Below, one piece after another: positions 32,890 through 43,515 of a DNA stretch of 64,000 nucleotides. The translations under genes were made by a program, and so were the position numbers. Source of the DNA: Prorocentrum cordatum (lineage: Eukaryota > Sar > Dinophyceae > Prorocentrales > Prorocentraceae); NCBI GenBank assembly GCA_963575745.1, contig CAUYUJ010002769.1:163501-227500 (forward strand), written 5' to 3'. Below the pieces are notes generated by a model. It searched no databases and had not been told where the DNA came from. It worked only from the letters and a program-made list of their open reading frames with translations. Position 1 is the stretch's first letter; every line of letters starts with the position of its first letter.

Positions 32890-33010
32890 ATTTTCTGAGA
32901 GCCGAAGAAAAATTACAGAAGCATCACTTCTCGGAGCTCCTTGGGATTTCTGGGATCGGTGCCGGGTTCTCCGGGCGGCGCCAGAGGCGCCGCCCCCGGC
33001 GCACCGTCGG
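32890..33010 (+). mobile_element. family A foldback element, left-half fragment
   Basis: GAAGAAAAATTACAGAAGCA, then CTCCTTGGGATTTCTGGGAT, then GGGCGGCGCCAGAGGCGCCG. The right half is missing and GTC triplets follow. Confidence 0.5.
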
Positions 33011-33479
33011 CGTCGTCGTCGTCCTTCCAGTTGTTCTCGGGGCAGTTTTGGAGGCCCTCGTCGCCGCGGCCGCGCGCAGCTCGAACATCTGGCTACGGTT
33101 GGCCCCGAGGCTCTGGTCAAACGGATTTTGGGACTGGATACCTGTCGGAGGATCGAGGTTCCAGATTCGAGGTTCGCAGCGTGGCTAGCAGGGCGTCATC
33201 TGAGAGGCTTGCGCCATTCCACCGTGTGGTCGTCGCAAGTGCAGCTAATTGCTCACAGGCGCACCGCGGTGGTCGCAAGCTACTGGGGGGCCGACAGAAC
33301 GGCAATCGTGTTCTCGCAGTTGTTCGCCCGTATCGTGCGTGCTGGCAGGCACCATTGTTGCCCGCCTTCTCCTTCGGGCCAAGGGGCGCCCAGACTCTGC
33401 GCAGAATCCATTACTACAACAGAAGTGTAATCAACGTGGGGGTTGTGGTGTCCGCAAGCGTTGTGGTGCACCCGCGCGT

Positions 33480-33860
33480 TGCAGTGTGCGCAGGCGCTGC
33501 GGTGAACGCGGCTGCAGTGGTGCACGCAGGCGCTGTGGTGCACGCAAGGACTGTGGTGCACGCGTGCAGCACGTATCGGAAACAGGCAGCGCGTATAGAT
33601 TTGGGACAATGTTTGCGTGATGCTTCGGTTCTGGAGGCGGTAGAAGCAGAGTACGTTAGCAACATGTATTGTGTAACGTAGATGCAACACAGCGATAGCA
33701 AACAGCAACACAAAATAATGGTCGAAGGAGAGTGTGGAGGAAACAAACGCTGCTGTGCTGCACGATGGTGCACGTATGCACTGCGCAGTACAATGACAAT
33801 ATGGTGCACGTGGCTGCGGTGCGGCGGTGCATACTGTGCTGCGCACTGTGGTGCTTCCTG
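33480..33860. repeat. GTGGTGCACGCAGGCGCT-type repeats
   Basis: Approximate 18-bp units at 33490-33570 and a diffuse cluster of GGTGCACG / GCTGTGCTGC at 33755-33860. Cys/Ala/Val-rich frames are repeat artefacts. Confidence 0.6.
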
Positions 33861-34009
33861 TGATGCGCACAGGCGGTTTGGTGCCAGAGCCACGCGGCTT
33901 GCGGGGGGGGGGCGTTACGTGATGCCCCCCGCCGCGCCGCCCCCCCCCCCACACACACATATACACATACACACATACACGCACATACATACACACACGT
34001 AACGCGCGT

Positions 34010-34145
34010 GATGGCCTGGTCGCGAATATTCAAAAAATCTGTATCCATGGCCCGTCCACGATTGGAGTTACACCGGCTTCCAGACCCTGGGTTTTTTATC
34101 CAACGGTTCCTTAACCAATGCCCTCACTGCGTCCTCGCGAGGACG
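34010..34145 (+). repeat. dispersed repeat Q, copy 1
   Basis: CCATGGCCCGTCCACGATTG, CACCGGCTTCCAGACCCTGG, TCCAACGGTTCCTTAACCAA and TGCCCTCACTG. The same order occurs at 37510-37775 (interrupted) and 50330-50485. Confidence 0.65.
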
Positions 34146-34874
34146 CCATCCGCGTCCTCGCGGTCTAGATACCCGAGGCGCGATCCCAAGGATACGCGAT
34201 CGCATGGATGCACTTCGCGCGGGTTGTCCGCGCAAAGCCGTCCCGTATTCGCCTGGTTGCGGCCGGGGAGTCCAGGCGACGAGGCCAGGGATGGGGTATG
34301 TTTCTCGTCCGCGACCTTGTCCTAGCATTCTGTCGAAAAAAGGAAGGAATGAGGGTTAGGAGGAGGGGGGCGAGTGCGTCGGGCGGCTTGGAAGGCTCCA
34401 GGGGGTTCCAGGTTGCTCATGGGGGCTCCGGGGAGCCCAGGGTCTAGAGGCGCAAGAGGGATTTTGCGAATCGCACTTTCTTACATGTGTTGCAGCTATG
34501 GAGAAAAACTCGCCAGGATTTATGTGCACGCCGCGGGTGCGCGTTGTACGCTGCCTGAAGCTGTTCCTCGAACGCCCGTGGGCGCCTTCGTGCAGTCCAC
34601 CCGGGGTGGTTTGTGCACCGTAGCCTACGGGCGCTCATTGTCTACTCTGGGGCGTCCCGGTCTTGTTTCTTGCATCCTGCAGGGACCCAGTGTATAAAAA
34701 ACACCTCGACATGCTGCGCCATGAGCCCCTCGTGGTGGTTTGTTGCAAAGCACTTCCAGCTAACTGGGCGTCCGATTTCGCCACGATCTGGTGTAATGAC
34801 CGCCGCCTGGGGTGTACGAAGCACCCCTGGTGGCGTTCATTGCCATTTTCTCCCTTCTCCTGCTTCCCCCTTTT

Positions 34875-34918
34875 CCCTCCTCCTCCTCCTCCTCCTCCTC
34901 CTCCTCCTCCTCCTCTTC
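34875..34918. repeat. (TCC)n microsatellite
   Basis: TCC triplets. A second, less pure block lies at 34963-35035. Confidence 0.9.
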
Positions 34919-35071
34919 CTTTTTGACGTTGATCGGACCTGAAGAGCAAGCTTGAGGCGTTCTCCTCCTCCTCTGCCTCCTCCTCCTCCTCCTCCCCCTC
35001 CTCCTCCTCCTCCTCCTCCTGCTCCTCCTCGGTCCTTCCACTCATCCTGCTAGCTGGAGCACCTGCCCGAG

Positions 35072-35260
35072 ATGGCAGTCGACCCCCTCCTGGGGGCCCA
35101 GCTTCTCCTTGTTTTGCGGCCGTTCTCTGGCTGCGTTTTGTCCCCATGTACGCCGACGGCCGAAGGCCAGCCGCTGCGGTTTCTCTTCGAGCCGCCGGGT
35201 GGCCCGGCGGCTCCGGGCCTCAAAGTCGACCCTTGGGCAACGCATGGGGTGCGCTCTGGT
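35072..35260 (+). CDS. candidate exon or short open frame, unknown
   Basis: Reads MAVDPLLGAQLLLVLRPF, then PTAEGQPLRFLFEPPGGP and LKVDPWATHGVRSG, with mixed composition unlike the repeat frames. It runs into a family P element at about 35266, so the end is unknown. The opposite strand is also open, and no family is recognised. Confidence 0.22.
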
Positions 35261-35265
35261 CTCAG

Positions 35266-35470
35266 CGTCGGGATCCCGCAAAGCCAGACCCCCTCGAGCA
35301 ATGAAAAAATCACGACGGGAGGTTTTTTCGCAATTTTCAGACTCTGTGGGCCCTTACCTGGCCACGGACCCGTCAAAAAACGACTCGGAATGAAAAACTG
35401 GTCCTGTGGCATGGGTCGAGACCCCTGGGAGTCGACGTCATGGAAAAGTCATGACGTCGGGGGTCTGGGA
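35266..35470 (+). mobile_element. family P TIR element, diverged copy
   Basis: GTCGGGATCCCGCAAAGCCA at the left; the interior keeps CCCGTCAAAAAACGACTCGG and ATGAAAAACTGGTCCTGTGG. The right end GACGTCGGGGGTCTGGGA resembles the GTTGGATGTCTGGG end of copy 1. Confidence 0.6.
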
Positions 35471-35479
35471 AGGGCGGGG

Positions 35480-35674
35480 GCCCTGGGGTGGGTGTGAGTT
35501 CGATCGGTTTTTGTACCGAGCCGCCCAGAAACAGGTGCCTCCCAGCCACCGGCAGATCCCGATAGTACAGGGGGGGGCAATGCGGGGGGGCATTTGTCTG
35601 CGGCAGTTCGGTGCACCAGCGAATCGAACTCGTGCCCCCCCTCAGGGTCACCCCCCTTTTGGGTGGATCCCGAC
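35480..35674. mobile_element. family E inverted-repeat element, copy 2
   Basis: GAGTTCGATCGGTTTTTGTA with CCGAGCCGCC on the left; the inverse GGTGCACCAGCGAATCGAAC+TC on the right, with C/G-rich outer arms. It abuts a family P element, so the left boundary is approximate. Confidence 0.65.
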
Positions 35675-35687
35675 ATCAAGGGAGAAA

Positions 35688-35843
35688 AAAACACCCGGAC
35701 CGGACAATTGGTGTTCATTAAACGGCCCTGGGCGTTAACTCAACAGCCCTGCCCTCTTTGGATCCTTCTTGGGTGCGTTTACTAAACGGCTTCGCGTGTC
35801 GGGGTGGTTATTATCGGGGTGGATTTTCTGCCCTCTACGACAT
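35688..35843 (+). repeat. dispersed repeat H, copy 1
   Basis: ACACCCGGACCGGACAA, then three related TAAACGGCCCTG / CAACAGCCCTG units, then GGTGCGTTTACTAAACGGC and TCGGGGTGGTTATTATCGGG. Nearly identical in order to 53708-53857. Confidence 0.8.
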
Positions 35844-35959
35844 TGTCGGGGTGCATCCGGCGCCGCGGCGACTGGAGATTGCCAGGAGGCCCAGGTGAGG
35901 CGAAGAACGCCCGGAAACCTTGGTCCCCGACCATTGATGGGTCAGACCGTGGCGCGAGA

Positions 35960-36075
35960 CACCCTCGATCCTCGAGCCTCGATCCTCGATGCTCGAGCCT
36001 CCTGCCTCGATCCTCGATCCTCGATGCTCGATCCTCGATCCCCGCGAACATCCTGCCTCGATCCTCGAGCCTCAC
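35960..36075. repeat. CTCGATCCTCGA minisatellite
   Basis: Degenerate 7-8 bp units (CCTCGAG, CCTCGAT, GCTCGAG). Many are self-complementary. Confidence 0.85.
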
Positions 36076-36476
36076 GCCCCGCTGCCTGGGGATCCTCGCA
36101 GGGCGCCGCGGCGGGGACGAGGCAGCGTGCCATCGTCGGCCGTCGGTGTCGTCGTCTTTGCCGTCGCCGCCGCCGCCGACGCCGATGCCGACGCCGCCCC
36201 CTCTGGACGCCGACGCAGAGGCATCTCGGCAAGGTCGCTTCCGAGCCCTCTCCAGGGTGTGGCTCCCTTGCTCAGAGGAAGCTGCGTCCGACGCTTCCAC
36301 CGCCAGCTGAGTAGGGAGCACACCGCTCCAATCCATTCCTGGCCTCCGACGCCGCAGCTTCCGGTCGTAGCGTCGCTCCTTTGGGGATGCCGACCTCCTC
36401 CCTGGGGTAACGCGTGACATCCCGAGCCGTCTTGTGGACGGCCCCGGGGCCGGGCACTGGCTCCCAAACGCTATTG

Positions 36477-36856
36477 GCCTCCTAAGTGGGGCCCGAGTGG
36501 GCAGGGTCGGAGGATCCCGCCACACCGCCGATGCATCGGCGATGCCGCTCGAGCTGGTCGGGGGACGATGTATGGCCACCGCCCCCGCGCGCGTATCTTG
36601 TGCCAGATCAGCTGGTTTGCCCGAGTGGTGTACAAACGCCGTGTCACCCAATTTTGTACGAAACCCCCTCTCCGCGGTCTTGTGCCGGACAAGCTTGTTT
36701 GCGGGGATGGTATACACAAGACGTTTTCCCATGCGGAGCCCGATTTTCTCCATGCCGACGGTGCCGATGCATTGCCGACGTCGCCGACGCGTCGCGCATG
36801 CACCGGCGGTGCATCGGCGATGTGCCGCGATCCCCCGACCCACATCTCGGAGGCCT
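36477..36856. mobile_element. family C TIR element, expanded copy
   Basis: Ends GGCCTCCTAAGTGGGGCCC and CGACCCACATCTCGGAGGCC. Longer than other copies because of an internal duplication (TCTTGTGCCAGATCAGCTGG at 36597, CTTGTGCCGGACAAGCTTGT at 36679). GCATCGGCGATG units sit at both inner flanks. Confidence 0.65.
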
Positions 36857-37078
36857 CCGCAGGTGCTCCCGTCGTGTCATCCTCGTTCTTCCTGCGCCGC
36901 TCGGATCCCGGAGATCCGACGTCTCGAACAGATCGAGACACCGTGAGAAATCGTGACTGAAGCCCTGGACCCTATCTGTGTGCGCCACTTTTCGAGCCAC
37001 GAGCCAGATCGCTCCTGTGAGGGCTCGAAACAATCGAGAGTCGCCAGAACCTCAGGGGACCTGGCCCCGCCTCCGCAG

Positions 37079-37191
37079 GGCGCCCATCGCCCGGAGCCGA
37101 CGGCGCCGCCGAGGGGGCGGCCGCGGCGTCGCCGCCCGCGGAGCGCAACGAGACGTACCGGGACGCCATCGGCTGCTGCGTGCCGGGGCAG
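37079..37191 (+). CDS. candidate exon, unknown protein
   Basis: Preceded by acceptor CCGCCTCCGCAG and followed by CAG then GCGGGG (GC-type donor, as in the acetyltransferase). The frame reads RPSPGADGAAEGAAAASPP, then AERNETYRDAIGCCVPGQ. GC3 is near complete. No family recognised. The strength is codon composition plus splice-like ends; the Ala-rich half could be chance. Confidence 0.35.
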
Positions 37192-37282
37192 GCGGGGGGG
37201 GCGGAGAGGGGCGCCCCCCCCTCGTTGTTGCGCCTCGCGGCGCGATCGGGGGGGGGCACTCCGGGCCGTTTCATACGGCGGG

Positions 37283-37465
37283 GGGCCCTGAGATCGGACG
37301 CTCAAGAGAAATTGGAGCAGCGGGTTTTTGGCAGTGTTCGGCCTCTGGGGGCCCGCGCCGCGCTTCGGGAGCGTCAAAAAACGACTCAGGACAAGAAACC
37401 GGCCCTGGAGAAGTGGTCCAGACCTCTGGGGCCCACGCATCGAAAGCAGCTGGATGTCTGCGGAG
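37283..37465 (+). mobile_element. family P TIR element, well-kept copy
   Basis: CCCTGAGATCGGACGCTCAA on the left, GGGAGCGTCAAAAAACGACT and CAGGACAAGAAACCGGCCCT inside, and CATCGAAAGCAGCTGGATGT on the right. Closest to the copy at 15169. Confidence 0.7.
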
Positions 37466-37509
37466 CGTTCTATGAGGAGTGTGCCCGGGAGGCCTAGGGC
37501 GGCGGTGAT

Positions 37510-37775
37510 ATCCATGGCCATCCGACGATTGGAGTTCCATCGGCTTCCTGGCCCTGGATTCCTTATCTGATGGGCCGATTTTCCACCACCGCTACTATAG
37601 GCAGTAGAGGGAGGAGGAGGAGGAGGAGGAGGAGGAGGAGGAGGAGGAGGAGGAGGAGGAGGAGGAGGAGGAGGACCTCCCCCTCCTCCCTTCCCCCCCG
37701 TCCTACCTGTGGTAGTGGTTGTGGAAAATTGGCTCACCATTCTCCAATGATTCCTTATCCAGTGTCCTCACCGTG
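37510..37775 (+). repeat. dispersed repeat Q, copy 2, split by an insertion
   Basis: ATCCATGGCCATCCGACGAT, CATCGGCTTCCTGGCCCTGG and TTATCTGATGGG are separated from TTCCTTATCCAGTGTCCTCA by the inverted-repeat segment at 37575-37732. Confidence 0.6.
37575..37732. mobile_element. inverted-repeat segment enclosing a (GGA)n array
   Basis: Left CCGATTTTCCACCACCGCTA against right inverse CCAATTTTCCACAACCACTA, about 25 bp with few mismatches. The core is (GGA)n at 37610-37675 and a CCCTCCTCCC stretch. It sits inside repeat Q, suggesting insertion. Confidence 0.6.
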
Positions 37776-38642
37776 AGCACCCTCCCCGTGCCAGACAGCC
37801 CGTTCCAGCCCCACCGCGCGACGAACCCAAGCCCTCGCGCGATCCCCCCCGCCCCACGCCCAGCGCTGGGCAGGCTCATCCTACACCCCCACAGGCCACA
37901 TTTCTGCGGGCAAGATTTTATCCATATCTAGTGCGTCTTGGACTTTCTTGGAAGGGGCGCCACAAGGCCGAGGCGCACTGGATACGAATGAAAATCTAGC
38001 CTCCAGCGGGCAAAGTATTTCCATACCAAGTGCTCCTCGGGTTTCTGAGGAAGGGAGCCCGAAACTCCAGATTGCAGTGGATATGGACAGAAGTATTGCC
38101 CGCAATTTGGACTCCTCCGACTCGGTTGGATTCGAGTTCGACCGATTTTGATTATGACTCGGTTCGGCATCCGAGTCCGGTTTGGGCGCCAGGGTCTCCA
38201 TTGTTGCCTCATTAGCCTGCCGATTCCCGCCGATTCGACCTTTCCCGACTTGACTGCCGATTTCCGCTGATCGGTTCATTTCGACGCCAATCCGTTTCAT
38301 CGATTCGGTTCTGGGCTCCTACCACCACGCGATCCACCCCCAAGCCCTACTCACCGATCGTTTCCAACCTATTTCAAGCGCCTTCCTACGATCTGTTCTT
38401 GTTAGTTTTGTTCTTATGTGTGCGGGCTCGAACCCAATCTACTTTATATGCATTCCTACTGTATGTGTCTCTACCTACTTCCGACCGGCGTGTACTGAGC
38501 ATCTCGGAGAATTGTAGGAGGGTGCCGAGGGAGGGGGGCGATGGCCGACGGCAGTTCCTGTCCATCTTTGGAGCAGGACTCGCTGTTGGTGTCGCCGCGG
38601 GCGCCGTCCACTTGAGACCGAGGAGTCATCTCCCTGTCAGTG

Positions 38643-38790
38643 TTACGTCGGGCATGTCCCTCTACGGGAGGAATATTCAGTAAGAGTACGAACATAGCCT
38701 GGTGACGATTTGTCATGCTCTTGTCATTATTTTGTTGAGTATTGTTCGGTTCTTCCAAAATCCGCCTGTAGGAGGACATGCCCGACCTAA
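38643..38790. mobile_element. family T TIR element, copy 1
   Basis: 148 bp. Ends TTACGTCGGGCATGTCC and the inverse of GGACATGCCCGACCTAA. Flanking octamers TGTCAGTG and CATCAGAG match at 5 of 8, a decayed duplication. The inner right side reads AAAATCCGCCTGTAG then GAGGACATG, resembling a 3' splice site. With the preceding G, the left end reads GTTACG. Confidence 0.8.
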
Positions 38791-39199
38791 CATCAGAGGT
38801 CGCTGCCGGTTTTGGGCAGCATTTTCTGTTGGGCACCATCCCTATTATTCCGTGCCCATGTCGGGCGTGCCAGGCGCCCTTCCATGGGGGAAGTGAAGGG
38901 GCGCTGCCGCGCTCTGCCGAAGGGACCGCTCCTCCATCATCGCTTCCCTCCCCCTCCTGTGCAAACTCCTCGCCCCCTCCCGCCCTCCTTCCCCCTTCGC
39001 CCTCCTGGCCAACCTGGCCCTTCTCTGTGCGTTTCTCTCGCGCTTTTCTGAGGATCCAGGATCCGCCTCTAGTTTTCCCTCACTCCTGCGTTGGGCTCTC
39101 GTTTTGGACAGCGCACTGCTTCCGCCTTCACCCTTTTTCTTCTATGTACTCACCAAGTGCCTCCTGGCTCCTACCTTCTCGCCCTTCCTGGCTGCTGCG

Positions 39200-39925
39200 A
39201 GCGTCGCAACTGTCGCCACGTTCGTGGGATCCTGGGAGGCCCGTCGAAGTTGTGTATTACGCGGGTGCACACTAGACCACGCCTCACTGGGGGCTGCGAA
39301 CTACGAAATTGCCCACTGCCGTGGGCTCCTGGGAGGCCCAGCGAAGTGACGTCATACCCAGATCAGGATGAGGCCTCGCCGTCCTTGAGTCCTGCATCTG
39401 GCAATGCCCACCGGTATGACGTCATTTCCAGAGAATTCGATCTCGCCGTCCTTAGGTCTTGCGAGCTGCGAAATTGTCCTCGCTCATGTGGCCTCCTGGA
39501 TGGCACAACGGAGTGACGTCATACCCATATCAGATCAAAATTTAACATCGCCATCTCTGGGCGCTGCGAACTGCGAAACGGTGGCCGCTTCTGGTGGTCT
39601 CTTAGGAGGCCCCGCGGAGTGACGTCATACCCAAATCATAATGTGACCTCGCCCTCCCTCTGGGCTGCGAACTGCGAAACGGTCGCCGCTTCTCGCTGTC
39701 TCCTTGGAAGCTCCGCGGAGCGACACCATACCCAGATCAGAATCAGATCTCGGCCTCCCTGGGCGCTGTGAACTGCGAGTTCCTCGCAACTTTCGTAATC
39801 TCTTGGGACCTAGCGGTGTGAAGCCATACGCAGATCAGAATTTGACTTTGCCCTTCTGGGGGCTGCGAGCTGCGAGCGGTTCGCAGTTTTCATTGCTTGG
39901 GAGGCCCAGCGGAGTCTTTTAATAC
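39200..39925 (+). repeat. satellite of about 100-bp units carrying TGACGTCA
   Basis: Seven units of 71-107 bp. Each has GGGCTGCGAACTGCGAAA, then CTCCTGGGAGGCCC, then CGGAGTGACGTCATACCCAG and an ATCAGAATTTGACCTCGCC-like block. TGACGTCA or a variant is at about 39346, 39417, 39512, 39619, 39720 and 39819. No gene. Confidence 0.85.
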
Positions 39926-40358
39926 CTATACCAGAAGTGCTCACTCCTCCCTCCTCCGCACACCCTCATCCTCCCATCTCTCTTGCTCGATACTCAATAC
40001 TGCGTGTGGGCTCGTCCTTTTAAGGACTAAGGCTCTCGAAGCACTCCCACCCGGCCAAAATCGAGGGCATGGTGGACGTATGTTTTATCCAGAGTAGCGA
40101 CAGCACCAAGTGAGAGCTGACAGAGGGAGGGGGCAACCAGGACGACGACACGGCATGTTCCCAAGGGGAAGATTTTGAAGGGGGTAGGCTTTAGTGGGCC
40201 ATGGAATCGGCAGGGCCGGTTTTGCACCATTTTCGAAAACGTGTTTTTTGAAAGTGGAAACGATAAACATAGTTGCGACATAAAACGGCAAAGTAACGGC
40301 TCCAGAGTGGGAACCGGAACCGGAACCGAAAACAACGGTGATGGAACAGGCAACAAAT

Positions 40359-41093
40359 CGATTACACGTAAGGGTGACCCTTCGCCGGAGTGACCTTTGG
40401 TGCAGGCCCAAAGGGGGTCGGGTGCTTTTTCTCGTGGAATGAGCTCGACCTCGCGTCGGCACTCGCATCGCGCGATTATGCTTGCATCTGAGCTCGCCAG
40501 GTTTGGGCCCACCCCTTGCAATTGACAGCAACGCATACGCGTCGCACTCTACAGCTTGCATTGGTTACCCGGGGGGAGCCCGTCGACCAGACGGCGCGTT
40601 TTCCGGCCCAGGACCAGTCCCGAATTTCAGTCCAAATCCGAAAACTTTTGGCTTGAATATTTTTGGATATCTTTCAATATCTTTGAATATCTTCGAATAT
40701 GTTTTTTGAATCACTTGGGACCTTTACTACCGACAGTTATCCAAAGATATTCAAACATATTCCTCGCTCACGGATGGGGCCAGTTTTGGCCATGACGCTG
40801 GGCCTGGTCAGACGTCATTGTGATGTAGCTCGGTAGTGCCAGACCTCCGCGCGGTGGCCCTCGGCAGCGTCTGCTTGTGCGGCGCCTTCGAAGTGCTGTT
40901 CGGGGTGCTCGGATTAAGTCGGCGGATTTCCGCGGATGCCCGCTGGCAAAACAAATCTTTCGGGTGGCGCCCCGCCGATCGTTGATGCGGCGCGGCAACG
41001 CCGGCTTGCGCGATTGCGCCGGGCCCCCACGGGCGCCCCTGAAGCCGGGCACCAAAGGTCACTCTAGCCCAGGGTCACTCCTACGCGTAGTCG
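40359..41093. mobile_element. family B TIR element, expanded copy
   Basis: Ends CGATTACACGTAAGGGTGAC and inverse CGACTACGCGTAGGAGTGAC, with inner GACCTTTGGTGC / GCACCAAAGGTC arms. The interior is about 550 bp longer than copy 1 and includes the AT-rich dyad at 40652-40765. Flanks on both sides are GGAACCGGCAACA-like short repeats. Confidence 0.75.
40652..40765. repeat. AT-rich dyad inside family B copy
   Basis: TTTTGGATATCTTTCAATAT, then CGAATATGTTTTTTGAATCA, opposite CCAAAGATATTCAAACATAT. It is unlike the GC-rich surroundings and may be a nested insertion. Confidence 0.65.
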
Positions 41094-41271
41094 AACAAAA
41101 CGGCGACGGAACCGGCAACACAACGGCAAAACGGAACCAGCAACAAGAAACGGCCCAGTCGTTTCCAGGGCCCGCGTGTTTCGCCGCAGCCCCAGGTGAC
41201 CCAAACAGTGCTGCAGGTAAGGGCAAGGGGGCCAGTCTAGCGAGATGAGGGCGGGTGAGACGGGGCCTGTT

Positions 41272-41430
41272 TTTTTAGGACCCCGGCAAGTTTATTTGTA
41301 TGGACGGGAGGGGTGGGCCTGCAGCCGCAAACGGTTCACACGTGCAGAAATCACGCAGGCCAAAAGGAGTTTGCAGCACGCAAAACTATTCGTTTGAAGG
41401 GGGGCAAGGGGGGGGGGGCTGAGTTTAAAG
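41272..41430. repeat. family I repeat, copy 1
   Basis: CCCGGCAAGTTTATTTGTAT, GCAGCCGCAAACGGTTCACA and CTATTCGTTTGAAGGGGGGC, collinear with 44292-44485 and 50651-50830. Confidence 0.55.
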
Positions 41431-41841
41431 AAACAGGCTCACGTCGGTGCAGGCGGGCCGGTGGATGGCGTGCGGCTGCGTTCGGCGCCGTCTCTGGGTG
41501 GCACGAGCGCGGGACTCACCCTCCAGCTGGGGGAGGGAGTGGCCCGCCTCGGCGCTTCCCCTCCTTGCGCAGGCCTAGAGGTTAGCACCAACACTAATAT
41601 CGGCGGCTTGCCTCCACCGATGGAAGATGATCTCGATCTTAGTGATGGTGGTAGCACTCGGGCTTCCAAGGCGGCCGAGAAATGATCAGCTTCCCCTGCT
41701 CGAGGCAGGCCCCAGTCTTGGTGTTGGTGCCCATTTCCAAGCCTCCTATCCTTGCCCCCTTCACCCCGGAGCGCGGACGTGGCGTTGAGGCGGTGGATGC
41801 TCGGCGGCGAGCCCCGTGGGGGAAACCATCCGACGGGGCGG

Positions 41842-41990
41842 GGCTTCTCAGAAGGTTGGGAAGGCCTCCGGCCTTCTGAGAGAGGTGTTCAGAGCCTGCT
41901 CCGAAGGAGAAGACACAGAAAGCTTCTCAGAAGGCGCGAGGGCTTCTGAGAAACCCCGCCGCCTTCTGAGAAGTCCTGCCCCCTCTCTCA
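41842..41990. repeat. CTTCTGAGA dispersed repeat, copy 2
   Basis: At least six CTTCTCAGAAGG / CCTTCTGAGA units in both orientations, able to form small hairpins. Confidence 0.7.
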
Positions 41991-42054
41991 CTTCCCCCTC
42001 CGGGCTGAGGGAGGGGGAGGCGCCGATGACGAGGAACGACGGCGTTGGCGTCGA

Positions 42055-42067
42055 CAGCGACGACGAC

Positions 42068-42128
<61 letters not shown>

Positions 42129-42162
42129 TCGACGGCGACGACGACGACGACGGCGACGACGT

Positions 42163-42192
<30 letters not shown>
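42055..42192. repeat. (GAC)n array
   Basis: About 135 bp of GAC/GGC triplets (CGACGACGACGACAACGACG). The poly-Asp and poly-Ser frames are artefacts. Confidence 0.9.
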
Positions 42193-42194
<2 letters not shown>

Positions 42195-42225
42195 GCGGGG
42201 ACAACGCGGCTAATTATACCTCCCC

Positions 42226-42320
42226 AGACATTGGGCGGCACGATTTGTTCGAGATGTGGGCCCCCAGACCGTTGGACCATTTCCGCAGGGCCCGCTTTTC
42301 ATTTCAAGCCGCCATGTGAC
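42226..42320 (-). mobile_element. family P element, minus-orientation fragment
   Basis: CCAGACATTGGGCGGCACGA, TTTGTTCGAGATGTGGGCCC and CGCTTTTCATTTCAAGCCGC correspond to the right half of family P read on the minus strand. It follows the GAC array. Confidence 0.5.
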
Positions 42321-42942
42321 AGTTTCGGGGCCCAGAACCCGCCCTCCCATGAGCTTCCAGGAGGGCTAAGAAATAGCACCGGATGTAAACACCTATCCCA
42401 AAGCTATTGCACGTCTGGGTTTTAGGATGTTTCGTATCGTTTGTTAGGCTTTTAGGCCTCCAGTGCTACGAAGCAGCTCTCTGGAAGGTCAGGGCCAGAG
42501 GTCGAGAGCGGGAAAGAACCCCCCGCTCCGATGCCTGCGCGGCGCCAGGCGTCTATGGCTTCCGCAGGCCAAAGCTCGGGCCCCCGCCAGCCGTTCGGGA
42601 CGACTCGGGCACCCCCGGGAGCACCTTCTTCGGCGAGGAGGCGCAAGATGCTGGAGCGCACGCCGACGCGACACACAACCCCCCCAGGAACCGGAGCCGC
42701 AGGTCAACACAATGCCGGGCGTGTGGTCATGGGGGCATGGCCTGGATTGGGGGTGAAGAAGAGGGGCCCAGAGGGGCACTCCAGGGCCCCTTTCGGAGCC
42801 AGCGGGGGCCCAAAAGGGACCCTCAAGGGCACCTTCACTTCCCCCCTATCCGCCCGACATTGGCCGCCTCTGCAGCCACGACGCTAAACGAAGGACCGGC
42901 TTGGTCTCAGGAGGGGCTTTGTTTTTTTGTTCCGTCGCAAAT

Positions 42943-43145
42943 CATGGGAGCCGGGCACACCCTATCTTTAACGTCGATGAGCGTCGAGTAGCGCCTGGAA
43001 GTCGGTGAGGCAGCGACGATTTAGCGACGATTTAGCGTCGACTAGCGTCGATTTTGCGACGATTTAGCGTCGACTAGCGTCGATCAGCGTCGATTCGCGA
43101 GAGCCGATGAGATGGGATGGGAGGCTCCCGGGAGTTGCCACAGCA
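42943..43145 (+). repeat. family O repeat, copy 3
   Basis: CATGGGAGCCGGGCACACCC, then ACGATTTAGCGTCGACTAGC units, then GATTCGCGAGAGCCGATGAG and GGAGTTGCCAC. Unlike copies 1 and 2, no family A element follows. Confidence 0.7.
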
Positions 43146-43254
43146 GGTTTTCAGACAGTTTCTGAGAGATTCGACTTGGGTCGGGGGAACCTCTCCGTGG
43201 CCAGGGCCCGCCGTGGCCAGGGCCCGCCGTGGCCAGAAACACATGCCCTTTTAC

Positions 43255-43515
43255 CGCTCCCGATGTATCGTTCCTGGTGGTATGCAGTCAGCCCGCATGG
43301 CAAGGATGGGCAAGCTGCCCAAGGGTGCCCCCTTGCATCCCTGCCTCCTCGGCCCATCCTTGGCCACTCTCGCTGGCCGCGACCCGCTCGAGAAGCTTCG
43401 AAACGGGCGTCCAAGGCTACCCTTGCAACCTTGCCTCCTCGGTCCTTCCTTGGCCATTTTCGCTGGCCGCGCCCCGCCCGACAAGCTTCGAAACGGGCGT
43501 CCAATGCCCGTGTAT
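43255..43515. repeat. dispersed repeat J, copy 2, with 90-bp tandem duplication
   Basis: CCTTGCATCCCTGCCTCCTC at 43331 recurs as CCTTGCAACCTTGCCTCCTC at 43421. Each unit ends AAGCTTCGAAACGGGCGTCC. Related to 29390-29660. Confidence 0.75.

Noticed and set aside
35600-35645. tRNA B-box-like GAGTTCGATTC in family E
   Set aside because: No A box or cloverleaf could be drawn; the motif belongs to the inverted-repeat arm.
39200-39925. CRISPR-like array
   Set aside because: Units vary in length and the repeat is longer and less exact than the spacers; no cas genes; eukaryotic context.
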